DNA of 64,000 nt, from positions 1 to 64,000 of the forward strand of contig NZ_CAKC01000093.1 in the NCBI RefSeq assembly GCF_000296855.1. Reading direction: 5' to 3'. A program made the translations under genes and the position numbers. Positions 9,956-19,899 of the stretch are shown piece by piece (the stretch's first letter is position 1; each line of letters starts with the position of its first letter). Below the pieces are notes generated by a model. It was not told the DNA's origin. It was given only the letters and a program-made list of their open reading frames with translations, and ran no database searches. The DNA comes from Lactobacillus gigeriorum DSM 23908 = CRBIP 24.85 (GTDB lineage: Bacteria; Bacillota; Bacilli; Lactobacillales; Lactobacillaceae).

Positions 9956-10162
9956 TTACTTTAATTTCGAAAACTTGGTTTGATCTTTTCGAGAATGAGC
10001 AGTAATTGTTGGCATAATGGCAGCAAATAAAATACCAAAAACTACACCAACAATTAGACTTTGCATTGGATTAAAACTGTTCTGTGTTAATGGTCCTGCG
10101 ATAAAGCCTACAACCATCATGTAAATTACACTCCAAAAAATTGTTACGAGATAGCGCCCCAT
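9956..10162 (-). CDS. small membrane protein, DUF2929/YjzD-like
   Basis: A 68-residue protein with two membrane helices (about 4-22 and 35-53) and a charged C-terminus. The start chosen is ATG at 10162 (MGRYLVTIFW), which follows GAAAGAAGGTAG; an upstream start would add 14 residues without a ribosome binding site. It resembles the YjzD/DUF2929 family of unknown function found beside unrelated genes in Bacilli. It diverges from dnaE. Confidence 0.6.
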   Translation of the reverse strand: MGRYLVTIFWSVIYMMVVGFIAGPLTQNSFNPMQSLIVGVVFGILFAAIMPTITAHSRKDQTKFSKLK

Positions 10163-10270
10163 AATTCTACCTTCTTTCAATAGATGTATTTTATCAAAAT
10201 TCAATTTTCATTTCAAACATCATTTAAGATAGTTTGCTATACTTGTTTTAAAAGAAAGGCGGTATTGGTG

Positions 10271-13200
10271 ATGAAAGTTGCAGCTATTCAAAATATTAGC
10301 TCTTTTACTTTATTGGAAAGTCCTACAAGAATTAAGCAATTAATTGCAACAGCTGAAAAAAGAGGCTATGGGGCAGTTGCACTTGCTGATGTTAATGTTA
10401 CTTATGGGCTGGTTGATTTTTATGAGTTAGCGAAGAAATCTGGAAAAATAAAGCCAATATTAGGGATGCAAGCAAGGCTTAATGGAATTAACCAAACGGC
10501 TGAAAAATATGATCTAATTATTCTTGCCAAAAATAATAAGGGCCTAGAGAACATCTTAAGACTTTCGACGGCAATTAATATTCTTACTGAAAATGGTCAG
10601 AATCAAAAAATTATAACTTTGGAAGCCTTAAAGAAATATCTTACAAACATAGTAATCATTGTTCCTGCTAATAATAGGAGTGAACTTATTAAATTGCATC
10701 AAAGCAATGAGGCTTTGGGTAGTGACTATATAAGAAAATTGCTAGAATGTGTTGGAGATAATAGTTCATTGTATTTAGGGGTTTATGCACGAAAAGAACA
10801 AAGAAATTATATTTCTTATGTTAAAACCTTAGCTAAGCAATTTTCATTAGAACTAGTAGCAGTTGAGGATACGCAATATCTCAATCCTAAGGATCAATTT
10901 TTAAAGAAAACGCTTGTTGCAATAAAAAATGGTGAAAACATACAGGATTTGCTAGCCCTGTCTACTCAAGATGGGTCTCATTTTTTAACTACTGCGACCG
11001 AAATGATAAAGCGTTATGAAGAGTTTGATCTAACGGATGCTTTACGTAATACATGGAAAATTGCTGAAGAATGCAATGCGGAAATAACTTTTAGTGATCC
11101 AATATTACCTAAATTTAAACAGGATAAGTTTCCAAATTCTAAAGATTATCTTGCTTATTTAGCACAAGCAGGGTTGAAACGAATTTTTCGTAATCGAAAT
11201 ATTCCTAAGACATACATTGATCGTCTTAATTATGAACTATCAGTAATTGACGAGATGGGTTTTAATGATTATTTCTTGATAGTTTGGGACGTAATAAACT
11301 TTTGTCATCAAGCAGAAATTACTACTGGACCAGGTAGAGGATCAGCTTGCGGATCATTAGTTTCATATGCTTTAAACATTACAAGGATAGATCCTTTACA
11401 GTATAATCTGTTATTTGAACGATTTTTAAATCCTGCTCGTCATGAAATGCCAGATATTGATTTGGACATTCCTGATAATAAGCGGGATTTAGTAATCAAT
11501 TATATGTATGACAAATATGGGATGAATCATGCCGCTCAAATACTTACTTTTGGAACTTTAGCAGCTAAGCAGGCATTGCGTGATACAGGTAGAGTGTTTG
11601 GAATGAGCATGCCCCAAATGGCTAAATGGAGTAAGGCAATTCCCTTTTCTAAGACGCAAATTACTTTGGCTCAAGCTTATGAAGAATCACGTGATCTCAA
11701 GGTATTGGTAGGTGCAAGTGCCGAAAATAAATTATTGTTTGAAACGGCACAAGCAATTGAAGGATTGCCTCGACACTATTCAATTCATGCTGCAGGATTG
11801 GTTATTAGTGATCGCAAAATTTCAGCTATTTCTGGTCTACAAGCCGGTCAAGATCGTGTGCCAGTAACTCAACAGACAAAAAAGTATGTTGAAAAGTTGG
11901 GATTGTTAAAGATCGATTTTTTAGGTTTACGAAATTTAACAATTTTGGGAGATACCTTGGCTTTAATTAAGCAACAAGGACAAAGTGTTGATCCTGAGCA
12001 AATACCATTAAATGATGAAGCAACAATTCGGCTATTTCGGGCAGGAGATACTGATGCTGTATTTCAGTTTGAATCTGAAGGAATAAGAAGAGTCTTACAA
12101 AATCTGCACCCAGATAATTTTGAGGATTTAGTGGCGGTTAATGCTCTGTATCGTCCAGGCCCGATCAAAAATATCGATACTTTTATTGCACGAAAAAAAG
12201 GTCAAGAACCGGTATCATATCCAGATCCTAGTCTCACTGAAATCCTTCGTCCGACATATGGAATCTTGGTTTATCAAGAACAAGTAATGAAAACTGCTCA
12301 AATATTAGCAGGCTTTGATCTTGGAGAAGCTGATATTCTTAGACGGGCAATGTCAAAGAAAAATCAACAGGTGATTGATCAAGAACGAGCAAAGTTTATT
12401 GCTGGGACTGTAGCGAACGGTCACGACCGATCAGTTGCAGAAAGGGTTTACGATTATATTGAACAGTTTGCTAATTATGGTTTTAATCGATCCCATGCAG
12501 TTGCTTATACTAAAGTAGCGTTTTGGTTAGCATATTTAAAAGTTCATTATCCAGCAGCTTTTTATACTGCTTTGTTGAACTCTACAGGGGCCAACAAGTT
12601 AAAAGCGCAAAACTATATTATGCAATTACGCAATAGCGGGGTGAGAATAAAAAATCCTGATATCAATTTAAGTAAAATCGATTTTTCAATCAGAGATAAC
12701 GCAATTATGATTGGTTTGAAAGCGATTAAGGGCGTAAGAATTGATTTTGTAAAAGCAATCGTAACTTCAAACAGTGAGTATAAGTCGTTTGATGATTTTT
12801 TACGGAAGATTCCAAATAAATATTTACAAGTTGAGCCAATCAAAGCTTTGATTAAAGCTGGTTGTTTTGATGGTTTTGATAATAATCGAGCAAAATTGTT
12901 GGTTAACTGTCAAGATATGATTGAAAATATTCAATTAACGGGTAACAATTTGTCTTTGTCTGAAGCTTTAGGAACCGCTCCAATAAAAGAAGTGTCCGCC
13001 CCCTCAAACACGAAAAAAGCAGAGATGGAAGAAGAGGTTTTAGGCTTTGCCGTAACTGATACGCCTTTGGTTGCAATTCAAAAATATGCTCGTAAATATA
13101 ATGCCCAGGCGCTTAATAGCATAGCCAACACAGATTATGCTGTAGCAGTAGGAAAATTGATGAAAATCAAGTTGATTAGAACTAAAAAAGGGACAACGAT

Positions 13201-13396
13201 GGCTTTTGCAATTTTTGCAGATTCAACTGGACAACAGGAAGTGACGATTTTTCCAGGAATCTATGAAAAAATCAAGAATCAGCTTAGAGAGGGCGAAATA
13301 TACCTATTAGGCTTAAGAGTACAAAATGATCGTTATGATTTTAACAAACGTCAATACTTATTGACTAATCTACGTCTTGTTCGCTTTAAACAGTAG
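10271..13396 (+). CDS. dnaE: DNA polymerase III subunit alpha (DnaE type)
   Basis: This is the replicative C-family polymerase that in Gram-positives extends RNA primers before handing over to PolC. The protein is 1041 residues from ATG 10271 (MKVAAIQNISS), which follows AAAGGCGG; an upstream in-frame extension is not credible. The N-terminal PHP domain has lost its metal-binding His motifs. The polymerase core shows GPGRGSACGSLVSY near 350 and the catalytic Asp motif PDIDLDIPD near 393-401. Other landmarks are NALYRPGP, the YGFNRSHAVAY segment near 735 and a C-terminal OB fold (VGKLMKIKLIRTKKG near 960). It has no 3'-5' exonuclease insertion and is therefore not PolC. Confidence 0.96.
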   Translation: MKVAAIQNISSFTLLESPTRIKQLIATAEKRGYGAVALADVNVTYGLVDFYELAKKSGKIKPILGMQARLNGINQTAEKYDLIILAKNNKGLENILRLSTAINILTENGQNQKIITLEALKKYLTNIVIIVPANNRSELIKLHQSNEALGSDYIRKLLECVGDNSSLYLGVYARKEQRNYISYVKTLAKQFSLELVAVEDTQYLNPKDQFLKKTLVAIKNGENIQDLLALSTQDGSHFLTTATEMIKRYEEFDLTDALRNTWKIAEECNAEITFSDPILPKFKQDKFPNSKDYLAYLAQAGLKRIFRNRNIPKTYIDRLNYELSVIDEMGFNDYFLIVWDVINFCHQAEITTGPGRGSACGSLVSYALNITRIDPLQYNLLFERFLNPARHEMPDIDLDIPDNKRDLVINYMYDKYGMNHAAQILTFGTLAAKQALRDTGRVFGMSMPQMAKWSKAIPFSKTQITLAQAYEESRDLKVLVGASAENKLLFETAQAIEGLPRHYSIHAAGLVISDRKISAISGLQAGQDRVPVTQQTKKYVEKLGLLKIDFLGLRNLTILGDTLALIKQQGQSVDPEQIPLNDEATIRLFRAGDTDAVFQFESEGIRRVLQNLHPDNFEDLVAVNALYRPGPIKNIDTFIARKKGQEPVSYPDPSLTEILRPTYGILVYQEQVMKTAQILAGFDLGEADILRRAMSKKNQQVIDQERAKFIAGTVANGHDRSVAERVYDYIEQFANYGFNRSHAVAYTKVAFWLAYLKVHYPAAFYTALLNSTGANKLKAQNYIMQLRNSGVRIKNPDINLSKIDFSIRDNAIMIGLKAIKGVRIDFVKAIVTSNSEYKSFDDFLRKIPNKYLQVEPIKALIKAGCFDGFDNNRAKLLVNCQDMIENIQLTGNNLSLSEALGTAPIKEVSAPSNTKKAEMEEEVLGFAVTDTPLVAIQKYARKYNAQALNSIANTDYAVAVGKLMKIKLIRTKKGTTMAFAIFADSTGQQEVTIFPGIYEKIKNQLREGEIYLLGLRVQNDRYDFNKRQYLLTNLRLVRFKQ

Positions 13397-13427
13397 TTTG
13401 AAATACTTAGACTTGATAGGTAGTAGA

Positions 13428-13441
13428 TGTAAGCGATAACA
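13428..13441 (+). promoter_or_regulatory. catabolite-responsive element (cre) upstream of pfkA
   Basis: TGTAAGCGATAACA fits the CcpA consensus TGWAANCGNTNWCA at every fixed position. An extended -10-like TGATATAAA follows at 13443-13451, so the cre lies immediately upstream of, and overlaps, the likely RNA polymerase contact region. Control of pfkA-pyk by CcpA is established in related lactic acid bacteria. Whether it activates or represses here is not visible. Confidence 0.75.
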
Positions 13442-13560
13442 CTGATATAAAAGGCTTAAAAGAGAAAATAATCTAAAATTTATAGAGATTTTTTCTCTAA
13501 AAAATGTTAATATTTATGTGATGTGAGAAATTACACAAATAATCATGATGAGGTGAATTC

Positions 13561-14526
13561 ATGAAACGGATTGGTATTTTGACTAGTGGTGGAGATGCCC
13601 CTGGTATGAATGCAGCCATCAGAGCCGTTACTAAAACTGCAATCCATCACGGATTGGAAGTTTTTGGAATTAGATATGGTTTTGCTGGTCTTGTATCAGG
13701 TGACTTTATTCCATTGACCACAGCAGATGTCGATCACAAGATTAGTCTTGGAGGTACTTTCTTATATTCAGCTCGTTATCCAGAATTTGCACAGGAAGAA
13801 GTGCAAAAGAAGGGTGCAGAGCAATTAAGGAAGCACGGGATCGACGCTGTTATTGTTATAGGTGGCGATGGTTCTTATCACGGTGCATTAGCTTTGACTC
13901 GCCTTGGTATTAATTCAGTTGGTTTGCCAGGAACGATCGACAACGATATTCCTTACACTGAATATACTATTGGTTTTGACTCAGCTTGTCGCACTGCGAT
14001 GGATGCAATCGATAAGATTCGCGATACTGCAAGTAGTCACCACCGTGTCTTCATTGTCAACGTTATGGGACGTGACTGCGGAGACATTGCTATGAGAGTT
14101 GGTTTAGCAAGCGGTGCTGATGCGATCGTTGTACCTGAAAAGTCATACGATGTTAAGAAGATTGCTGAAACTTTGAAGCGTGGCTTTGCTGATGGTAAGG
14201 ACCATGGTATTGTGGTTGTTGCTGAAGGTGTAATGAGTGCTGAAGACTTCAGAGAAGAACTCTTGAAGTATGGCGACTTTGATGCTCGTGCCAATGTATT
14301 AGCTCATATGCAACGTGGAGGTTCTCCAACAGTTGAGGATAGAGTTAACGCAACTAAGATGGGTAATTTCGCTGTAAACTTGTTACTTGATGGTAAAGGT
14401 GGTTTAGCTGTAGGAATGGAGAATGGTAAGCCAAATACTCACGACATTCTTGATTTGTTCGATGCTAAACATAAAGGCGACTTTAGCTTACTTGATGTAA
14501 ATGAAGAAATGACTAGTCTAAATTAG
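13561..14526 (+). CDS. pfkA: 6-phosphofructokinase
   Basis: This ATP-dependent enzyme phosphorylates fructose 6-phosphate in the committed step of glycolysis. Motifs are [10 protein letters not shown] (residues 11-20, ATP loop), [11 protein letters not shown] (near 101-110) and GLPGTIDND (near 122-130, catalytic Asp), followed by the substrate segment [10 protein letters not shown]. The length of 321 is typical of the bacterial allosteric tetramer. It is paired with pyk 28 bases downstream, the usual lactobacillus arrangement. Base composition is richer in preferred codons than its neighbours, in line with high expression. ATG 13561 follows GAGGTGAATTC. Confidence 0.97.
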   Translation: MKRIGILTSGGDAPGMNAAIRAVTKTAIHHGLEVFGIRYGFAGLVSGDFIPLTTADVDHKISLGGTFLYSARYPEFAQEEVQKKGAEQLRKHGIDAVIVIGGDGSYHGALALTRLGINSVGLPGTIDNDIPYTEYTIGFDSACRTAMDAIDKIRDTASSHHRVFIVNVMGRDCGDIAMRVGLASGADAIVVPEKSYDVKKIAETLKRGFADGKDHGIVVVAEGVMSAEDFREELLKYGDFDARANVLAHMQRGGSPTVEDRVNATKMGNFAVNLLLDGKGGLAVGMENGKPNTHDILDLFDAKHKGDFSLLDVNEEMTSLN

Positions 14527-14554
14527 TCGATTTTTGGAGAGGATTTTTTTAATA

Positions 14555-16324
14555 ATGAAGAAAACTAAGATTGTTAGTACTTTAGGACCAGCTTCTAACG
14601 ATAAGGAAACTATTACTAAGTTAGTTGAAGCAGGTGCAAACGTATTCCGTTTCAACTTTTCACATGGTGACCATGCAGAACACCTTTCAAGAATGAACAT
14701 GGTTCGTGAAGTTGAAAAGGAAACTGGTAAGCTTTTAAGTATTGCTCTTGATACTAAGGGTGCTGAAATCAGAACTACTGATCAAGAAGGTGGAAAGTTT
14801 ACCATTAACACTGGTGATACTCTCCGTATCTCAATGGATGCTACTCAAACTGGTAACAAAGACAAGATTTACGTTACTTACCCAGGTTTGTACGATGATA
14901 CCCATGTAGGTGGTCACGTTTTAATTGACGACGGTACTGTTGACTTGCTAATCACTGAAAAAGATAAAGAAAACAAGGAATTAGTTACTGTTGCTCAAAA
15001 CACTGGTTTAATCGGTTCTAAGAAGGGTGTTAACGCACCAGGTGTTGAAATTCGCCTCCCAGGTATTACTGAAAAAGATACTGATGATATTAAGTTTGGT
15101 TTGCAACATGGTATTAACTACATCTTTGCTTCATTTGTTCGTAAAGCTCAAGATGTTTTAGATATTCGTGCTCTATGTGAAGAAGCAGGTGCAGATTACG
15201 TAAAGATCTTCCCTAAGATCGAATCACAAGAAGGTATTGACAACATTGACTCAATTCTTCAAGTATCTGATGGTTTGATGGTTGCTCGTGGTGACATGGG
15301 TGTTGAAATTCCATTTATCAACGTACCATTCGTTCAAAAGAGCTTAATTAGAAAGTGCAACGCTTTGGGTAAGCCAGTTATTACTGCAACTCAAATGCTT
15401 GACTCAATGCAAGAAAACCCACGTCCAACTCGTGCAGAAGTAACTGATGTTGCTAATGCTGTTTTGGATGGTACTGATGCAACTATGCTTTCTGGTGAAT
15501 CAGCAAACGGTTTGTACCCAGTTAAGTCAGTACAAGCAATGCACGACATTGATGTAAGAACTGAAAAGGAAATTCAAAAGCGTAACACTTTAGCTCTTCA
15601 AAGATTTGAAGAATACAAGGGGTCAAACGTAACTGAAGCTATTGGTGAATCAGTAGTTAGAACTGCTGAAGAATTAGGTGTTAAGACCATTATCGCTGCA
15701 ACTAAGTCTGGTTACACTGCTAGAATGATTTCTAAGTACCGTCCAGATGCTGACATTATTGCCTTGACTTTCGATGAAAAGATTCAACACTCATTAGCAG
15801 TTGTATGGGGTGTTCAACCATTATTGTCAGAAAAGCCAGCTTCAACTGATGACATGTTTGAAAAGGCTGCAGAAGTTGCTAAGGCACAAGGCTTTGTTAA
15901 GGATGGCGATCTTGTAATTATCGTTGCTGGTGTTCCTGTTGGTGAATCAGGTACTACTAACGTTATGAAGTTACAAATCATTGGTAACAAGCTAGCTAAG
16001 GGTCTTGGTGTAGGTAACGGTTCAGTAGTTGGTAAGGCTGTTGTTGCTACTTCAGCAGAAGAAGCAAACGCTAAGGTTAAGGAAGGCGACATCTTAGTTT
16101 CTAAGGTAACTGACCCTGACTACATGCCAGCTATTAAGAAGGCATCAGCTTTAGTTGTTGAAGCTTCAGGTTTGACTTCACACGCAGCTGTTGTAGGTTT
16201 ATCATTAGGAATCCCAGTTGTTGTAGGTACTACTGATGCAACTGAAAAGATTTCAGAAAACACTACTATTACTGTTGATGCTCGTCGTGGTGCAGTTTAC
16301 CAAGGCGAAATCACTAACTTATAA
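14555..16324 (+). CDS. pyk: pyruvate kinase
   Basis: This enzyme catalyses the last glycolytic step, making ATP and pyruvate from phosphoenolpyruvate. The start is ATG 14555 (MKKTKIVSTLGPAS), with GGAGAGG at 14536-14542 as ribosome binding site; the TTG within that site is not a start. The barrel contains MVARGDMGVEIPF and ITATQMLDSM. At 589 residues it carries the extra C-terminal PEP-utilising domain of Bacillus/Lactobacillus pyruvate kinases (about 480-589), with the phosphohistidine-like motif GLTSHAAVVG. It forms an operon with pfkA and shows strongly biased codon use. Confidence 0.97.
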   Translation: MKKTKIVSTLGPASNDKETITKLVEAGANVFRFNFSHGDHAEHLSRMNMVREVEKETGKLLSIALDTKGAEIRTTDQEGGKFTINTGDTLRISMDATQTGNKDKIYVTYPGLYDDTHVGGHVLIDDGTVDLLITEKDKENKELVTVAQNTGLIGSKKGVNAPGVEIRLPGITEKDTDDIKFGLQHGINYIFASFVRKAQDVLDIRALCEEAGADYVKIFPKIESQEGIDNIDSILQVSDGLMVARGDMGVEIPFINVPFVQKSLIRKCNALGKPVITATQMLDSMQENPRPTRAEVTDVANAVLDGTDATMLSGESANGLYPVKSVQAMHDIDVRTEKEIQKRNTLALQRFEEYKGSNVTEAIGESVVRTAEELGVKTIIAATKSGYTARMISKYRPDADIIALTFDEKIQHSLAVVWGVQPLLSEKPASTDDMFEKAAEVAKAQGFVKDGDLVIIVAGVPVGESGTTNVMKLQIIGNKLAKGLGVGNGSVVGKAVVATSAEEANAKVKEGDILVSKVTDPDYMPAIKKASALVVEASGLTSHAAVVGLSLGIPVVVGTTDATEKISENTTITVDARRGAVYQGEITNL

Positions 16325-16346
16325 TAAAATAGTTAGATATATAGAT

Positions 16347-16381
16347 AAAATAGTCAGTTTTTAAACTGGCTATTTTATTTT
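16347..16381 (+). terminator. terminator of the pfkA-pyk operon
   Basis: A 14-pair stem (AAAATAGTCAGTTT with AAACTGGCTATTTT, one G-U pair) closes a two-base apex and is followed by ATTTT. Confidence 0.9.
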
Positions 16382-16440
16382 GCTAAAAATTCTCGTATAC
16401 TGATTAAAAGGAATATGTAAAGTAGTCAGGAGAATTTTAT

Positions 16441-17325
16441 ATGTTAGGTACAATACAAACTGGCAAAGTTACTGATCAAAATGATGATGCCTTTTACGTA
16501 CAGGTTGAAGGAATTACTTATGAGTTGAAGCGCTACGAGGTAACGCAAGAAAAGATCCCCGAACTTGGAGATGAAGTAACTGGATTTATTTATGAAAATC
16601 AACACCATGAAAAGGAAATGACTCAGTTCTTGCCTTTTGCTGGTCAAGACCAATATGGCTGGGGCAAAGTAACAGCTGTTAGACCAGGCCTAGGTGTTTT
16701 TGTGGATATTGGGCTTGAGGATAAAGATGTAGTTCTTTCAATGGATGATCTTCCCCGTGATCATGCACGTTGGCCAAGAAAAGATGATCGATTAATGGTT
16801 AAACTAGAGACTGATGATAAAGATCGTATTTGGGCTAAGTTAGCAGATGAAAATATTTTTGATCAATTATCAGCACATTTTCCAAATAGTATGGTAAATA
16901 CAGATGTATTTGCGACGGTTTATGCAAGTCGAGAAATTGGAGCATTTGTGTTAACAGATAAGTACTACCTGGCTTTTATTCATAGTAGTCAGATGGTTCG
17001 TCCACTTAGATTAGGGGAACAACTTAAAGCAAGAGTAATAGGTATTAGTAGATATGGAAGGTTAAATCTAAGTAGTTTACCACGCGCTTTTGAAGAAATC
17101 GATGACGATGCTGCTATGATTTTAATGAGTTTAAGACGAAAACCAACAAAAACCTTACCATTTTATGATAAATCCGATGCTGTAGAGATAAAAAATTATT
17201 TTGGTATTTCAAAGTCAGCTTTTAAGCGCGCTTTGGGACATCTATTAAAAAACGGTTGGGTGACGGAAGATAAAGAAAGTGGAACAATTACTTTAGTTAA
17301 AGATCCGGATGAGAACGATGAGTGA
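16441..17325 (+). CDS. cvfB: S1-domain RNA-binding protein CvfB
   Basis: A 294-residue protein matching CvfB/YitL: tandem S1-like OB folds (one near 68-130, KVTAVRPGLGVFVDIGL; another near 150-225, VYASREIGAFVL) and a C-terminal winged helix (KSAFKRALGHLLKNGWV near 255-271). In Staphylococcus the homologue affects virulence-gene and RNA metabolism; here a general RNA-binding role is the inference. ATG 16441 follows CAGGAGAATTTT. Its stop overlaps the start of xerD by eight bases. Confidence 0.88.
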   Translation: MLGTIQTGKVTDQNDDAFYVQVEGITYELKRYEVTQEKIPELGDEVTGFIYENQHHEKEMTQFLPFAGQDQYGWGKVTAVRPGLGVFVDIGLEDKDVVLSMDDLPRDHARWPRKDDRLMVKLETDDKDRIWAKLADENIFDQLSAHFPNSMVNTDVFATVYASREIGAFVLTDKYYLAFIHSSQMVRPLRLGEQLKARVIGISRYGRLNLSSLPRAFEEIDDDAAMILMSLRRKPTKTLPFYDKSDAVEIKNYFGISKSAFKRALGHLLKNGWVTEDKESGTITLVKDPDENDE

Positions 17326-18217
17326 ACTTAAAGATCAAATCGATGATTATTTGCGCTATGCACAATTAGAAAGAGGCTTGAGCGAAAATACGATTTTAGC
17401 GTATCGCCAAGATTTAATGGCATTCTTACAATTTTTGGAAAAAGAACAGCTAATATCCTGGCCAACTGAAGCGATTGAAATCGATGCTTTTTTGGCAGAA
17501 CAAAAAGATCAACATAAGGCTACTAGTTCAATTAGTAGGATGATTTCAAGTTTAAGAAAGTTTTATCAGTGGTTAGCTCGACAGAATATTCAAAAATTAA
17601 ATCCAATGATCGAGGTTGATCCGCCTAAAAAGGAACATCGCTTGCCAGTAGCTCTGTCAGTTGAAGAAATTGAAAAATTGCTGATGCAGCCGGATGTTAA
17701 AAAGAAATTGGGTATACGTGATAAAGCTCTTCTAGAAATGTTATATGCAACGGGAATGCGCGTAAGTGAGTTGATAAGCCTTACTGAAGAAAATGTTCAC
17801 CAAGATTTGAAGTTGATCAAAGTCTTTGGCAAAGGATCTAAAGAACGCCTTGTTCCTATTAGTGATCTTGCCCTTTCCTGGCTAGAAAAATACGAAAAAG
17901 AAGTGCGTGAGCCAATGCTTTTGAAAAATGGCGATTATTCAGAGTATGTTTTCTTAAACAATCGAGGAGGATCATTGACAAGACAAGCTGTTTGGCAAAT
18001 AATAAAACATTATTGTCAAACGGCTGGAATCGAAAAAGATGTTACTCCACATACTTTAAGACATACTTTTGCCACACATTTGCTTGAAAATGGTGCAGAT
18101 TTAAGAGTTGTTCAAGAGATTCTAGGACATTCTGACATAAGCACGACGCAAATATACACGAATTTAACACAAAAGCATATTTATGAAGTATATCAAAAGA
18201 CACATCCACGAGTTTAG
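17318..18217 (+). CDS. xerD: tyrosine recombinase XerD
   Basis: One of the two recombinases that resolve chromosome dimers at dif. The N-terminal SAM-like core-binding domain (about 5-90) is followed by the catalytic domain. This contains ATGMRVSEL (Arg), HTLRHTFATHLL (His-x-x-Arg), LGHSDISTTQIY (second His and nucleophilic Tyr). It is assigned XerD, not XerC, because it neighbours ribT-scpA-scpB as in other Bacilli. ATG 17318 (MSELKDQ) is preferred over 17309 by fit to the family N-terminus; neither has a strong ribosome binding site, suggesting coupling to cvfB. Confidence 0.93.
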   Translation: MSELKDQIDDYLRYAQLERGLSENTILAYRQDLMAFLQFLEKEQLISWPTEAIEIDAFLAEQKDQHKATSSISRMISSLRKFYQWLARQNIQKLNPMIEVDPPKKEHRLPVALSVEEIEKLLMQPDVKKKLGIRDKALLEMLYATGMRVSELISLTEENVHQDLKLIKVFGKGSKERLVPISDLALSWLEKYEKEVREPMLLKNGDYSEYVFLNNRGGSLTRQAVWQIIKHYCQTAGIEKDVTPHTLRHTFATHLLENGADLRVVQEILGHSDISTTQIYTNLTQKHIYEVYQKTHPRV

Positions 18218-18226
18218 GGAAGAATT

Positions 18227-18571
18227 ATGTTAATACCTTATAAAAAAGATTATGAAAAAATTGCCATGGGCTTACTATCATACTTGCCTGACTACAAAAA
18301 TCTGATAAATTTGCAAGCTGAAATGTCTTTGATTCAAAAAGACAACGAATTCCACCTATATTTATATAGGGATAATAAAAACAATGTTATGGGAATTATT
18401 GGAACACAGGAAACTGATAAATTTGTAGTAATTCGTTATATTTCGCTTGCACCAGGATATCGAGATGAGTTGGTTGCTAAAGAGATGGTGATAGAGCTAA
18501 AACAAACACATCTTGATAAACAACTTTCAGCTTTACCAGAATATACCTACCTATTAAAAATGCTTGGATAA
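18227..18571 (+). CDS. ribT: RibT-like GNAT protein
   Basis: A 114-residue protein resembling RibT of Bacillus, a small GNAT-fold acetyltransferase encoded at the end of the rib operon and next to scpA. Visible is the beta-strand/loop pattern of a GNAT core (VMGIIGTQETDKFVVIRYISLAPGYRDELVAKEMV), where the segment after LAP is the usual acyl-CoA loop position. The function of RibT in flavin metabolism is unproven. It lies between xerD and scpA with five to nine-base gaps. No ribDEAH genes are near. Assignment is from gene order plus fold-like pattern. Confidence 0.7.
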   Translation: MLIPYKKDYEKIAMGLLSYLPDYKNLINLQAEMSLIQKDNEFHLYLYRDNKNNVMGIIGTQETDKFVVIRYISLAPGYRDELVAKEMVIELKQTHLDKQLSALPEYTYLLKMLG

Positions 18572-18576
18572 AATAA

Positions 18577-19314
18577 ATGGAAAATGATGATTTAAAATTA
18601 GAATTGCCGAATTTTCAAGGACCGCTTGATTTATTGTTACATTTGATCAAAGTTCAAGAAATCGATATTTATGATATACCGATAGCTAAAATCACTCGAC
18701 AGTACATGGCATACCTACAGCGGATGCAGAGCTTAAATTTGCAAATTGCTGGCGAATATTTTTTGATGTCTGCCACGCTTTTGCGGATAAAGTCACAATA
18801 TTTATTACCTAAGAATGACTTCGAAGATGATGTAGCTTACGAGGAAGATCCTAGAGATGAATTGGTAGAGCAGTTGATTCAGTATTCTGTTTTTAAAAAG
18901 GCTTCTGAATATTTTAAAGAAAGGGAGCAGAACGTACCGATTATTGTTAGCAAAGAACCAAGTACTTCTTCTGAAAATAAGCTTAATCTGTTGCCTAAAG
19001 GAAAGATTTCTGTGTCTGATTTAACTGCAGCTTTTGCTACTGTAGTTAGAAAACAAAAGTTGCGACAACCAGTTGCAGCAGAAGTTAAGTTGCGTGCTAA
19101 AAGTATTCCTGAGATGATATCTTTTTTACAAGAAAAACTGACTTTGAATCAAAAAGTAAGTTTTTTCACTTGCTTAAATAATTTTTCTACATTAGCAGAT
19201 GCAATTGCATTATTTTTAGCGACTTTGGAGCTTTGCAAAAATCATCAAGCAACTGCGTGGCAGATTGATAATTTTGAGGACATACAACTTGAGAAGGTAT
19301 CATATAATGGATGA
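18577..19314 (+). CDS. scpA: segregation and condensation protein A (kleisin)
   Basis: This is the kleisin subunit that bridges SMC heads in the condensin-like complex which organises and segregates the chromosome. It begins with the conserved [25 protein letters not shown] segment (residues 9-33) and ends in a winged-helix region around 165-240. The length of 245 residues is normal. It overlaps scpB by eight bases, so the two complex partners are probably made in coupled fashion. Confidence 0.96.
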   Translation: MENDDLKLELPNFQGPLDLLLHLIKVQEIDIYDIPIAKITRQYMAYLQRMQSLNLQIAGEYFLMSATLLRIKSQYLLPKNDFEDDVAYEEDPRDELVEQLIQYSVFKKASEYFKEREQNVPIIVSKEPSTSSENKLNLLPKGKISVSDLTAAFATVVRKQKLRQPVAAEVKLRAKSIPEMISFLQEKLTLNQKVSFFTCLNNFSTLADAIALFLATLELCKNHQATAWQIDNFEDIQLEKVSYNG

Positions 19315-19882
19315 TAGTAAATTAATACGAAATTTGGAGGCAGTGCTTTATTTAGCTGGCGATGATGGCATTGATGTGCATAATTTGTGTGAATTGCTTA
19401 ATATTTCTATTCCAGAACTAGAAATGCTAATTAAAGAGCTGATAGAAAAATATCAAAGGGATGCAAGTAGTGCGCTTCAAATTATTCAAATAAATAATAT
19501 CTATAAATTAACAACTAATCGTGAAGTGAGCTCAATTGTAGAAAAATATTTTGCTAAAGACTTGGCAAAGAATTTGAGTCAATCGGCATTGGAAATTCTT
19601 TCGATCATTGCCTATAAGCAACCAATCACTCGAGTTGAAATTGATGAAATTAGAGGAGTAAATTCCTCAGGTGCGATTCAAACATTAATTTGGAGAGGTC
19701 TCGTCAAAACTGATGGAAAAAAAGAAGCGCCAGGACATCCTAATTTGTATCGTACAACGGATTATTTTTTGCAGTACTTTGATTTTAAGTCGCTAGCAGA
19801 TCTACCTTTAATTGAGGACTTTGAAGAAGATAGCACTCCTACAGATTTGTTTGAACAAAATGGTAATTTAGATCCTAAATAG
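19307..19882 (+). CDS. scpB: segregation and condensation protein B
   Basis: A 191-residue dimeric winged-helix partner of ScpA in the SMC complex. The motif [29 protein letters not shown] near 85-113 is diagnostic. The start is ATG 19307 (MDDSKLIRN) with GAGAAGG about ten bases upstream; the longer frame reaching back into scpA is not used. It is followed 17 bases later by rluB. Confidence 0.96.
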   Translation: MDDSKLIRNLEAVLYLAGDDGIDVHNLCELLNISIPELEMLIKELIEKYQRDASSALQIIQINNIYKLTTNREVSSIVEKYFAKDLAKNLSQSALEILSIIAYKQPITRVEIDEIRGVNSSGAIQTLIWRGLVKTDGKKEAPGHPNLYRTTDYFLQYFDFKSLADLPLIEDFEEDSTPTDLFEQNGNLDPK

Positions 19883-19899
19883 TATATGAAAGGATAATT

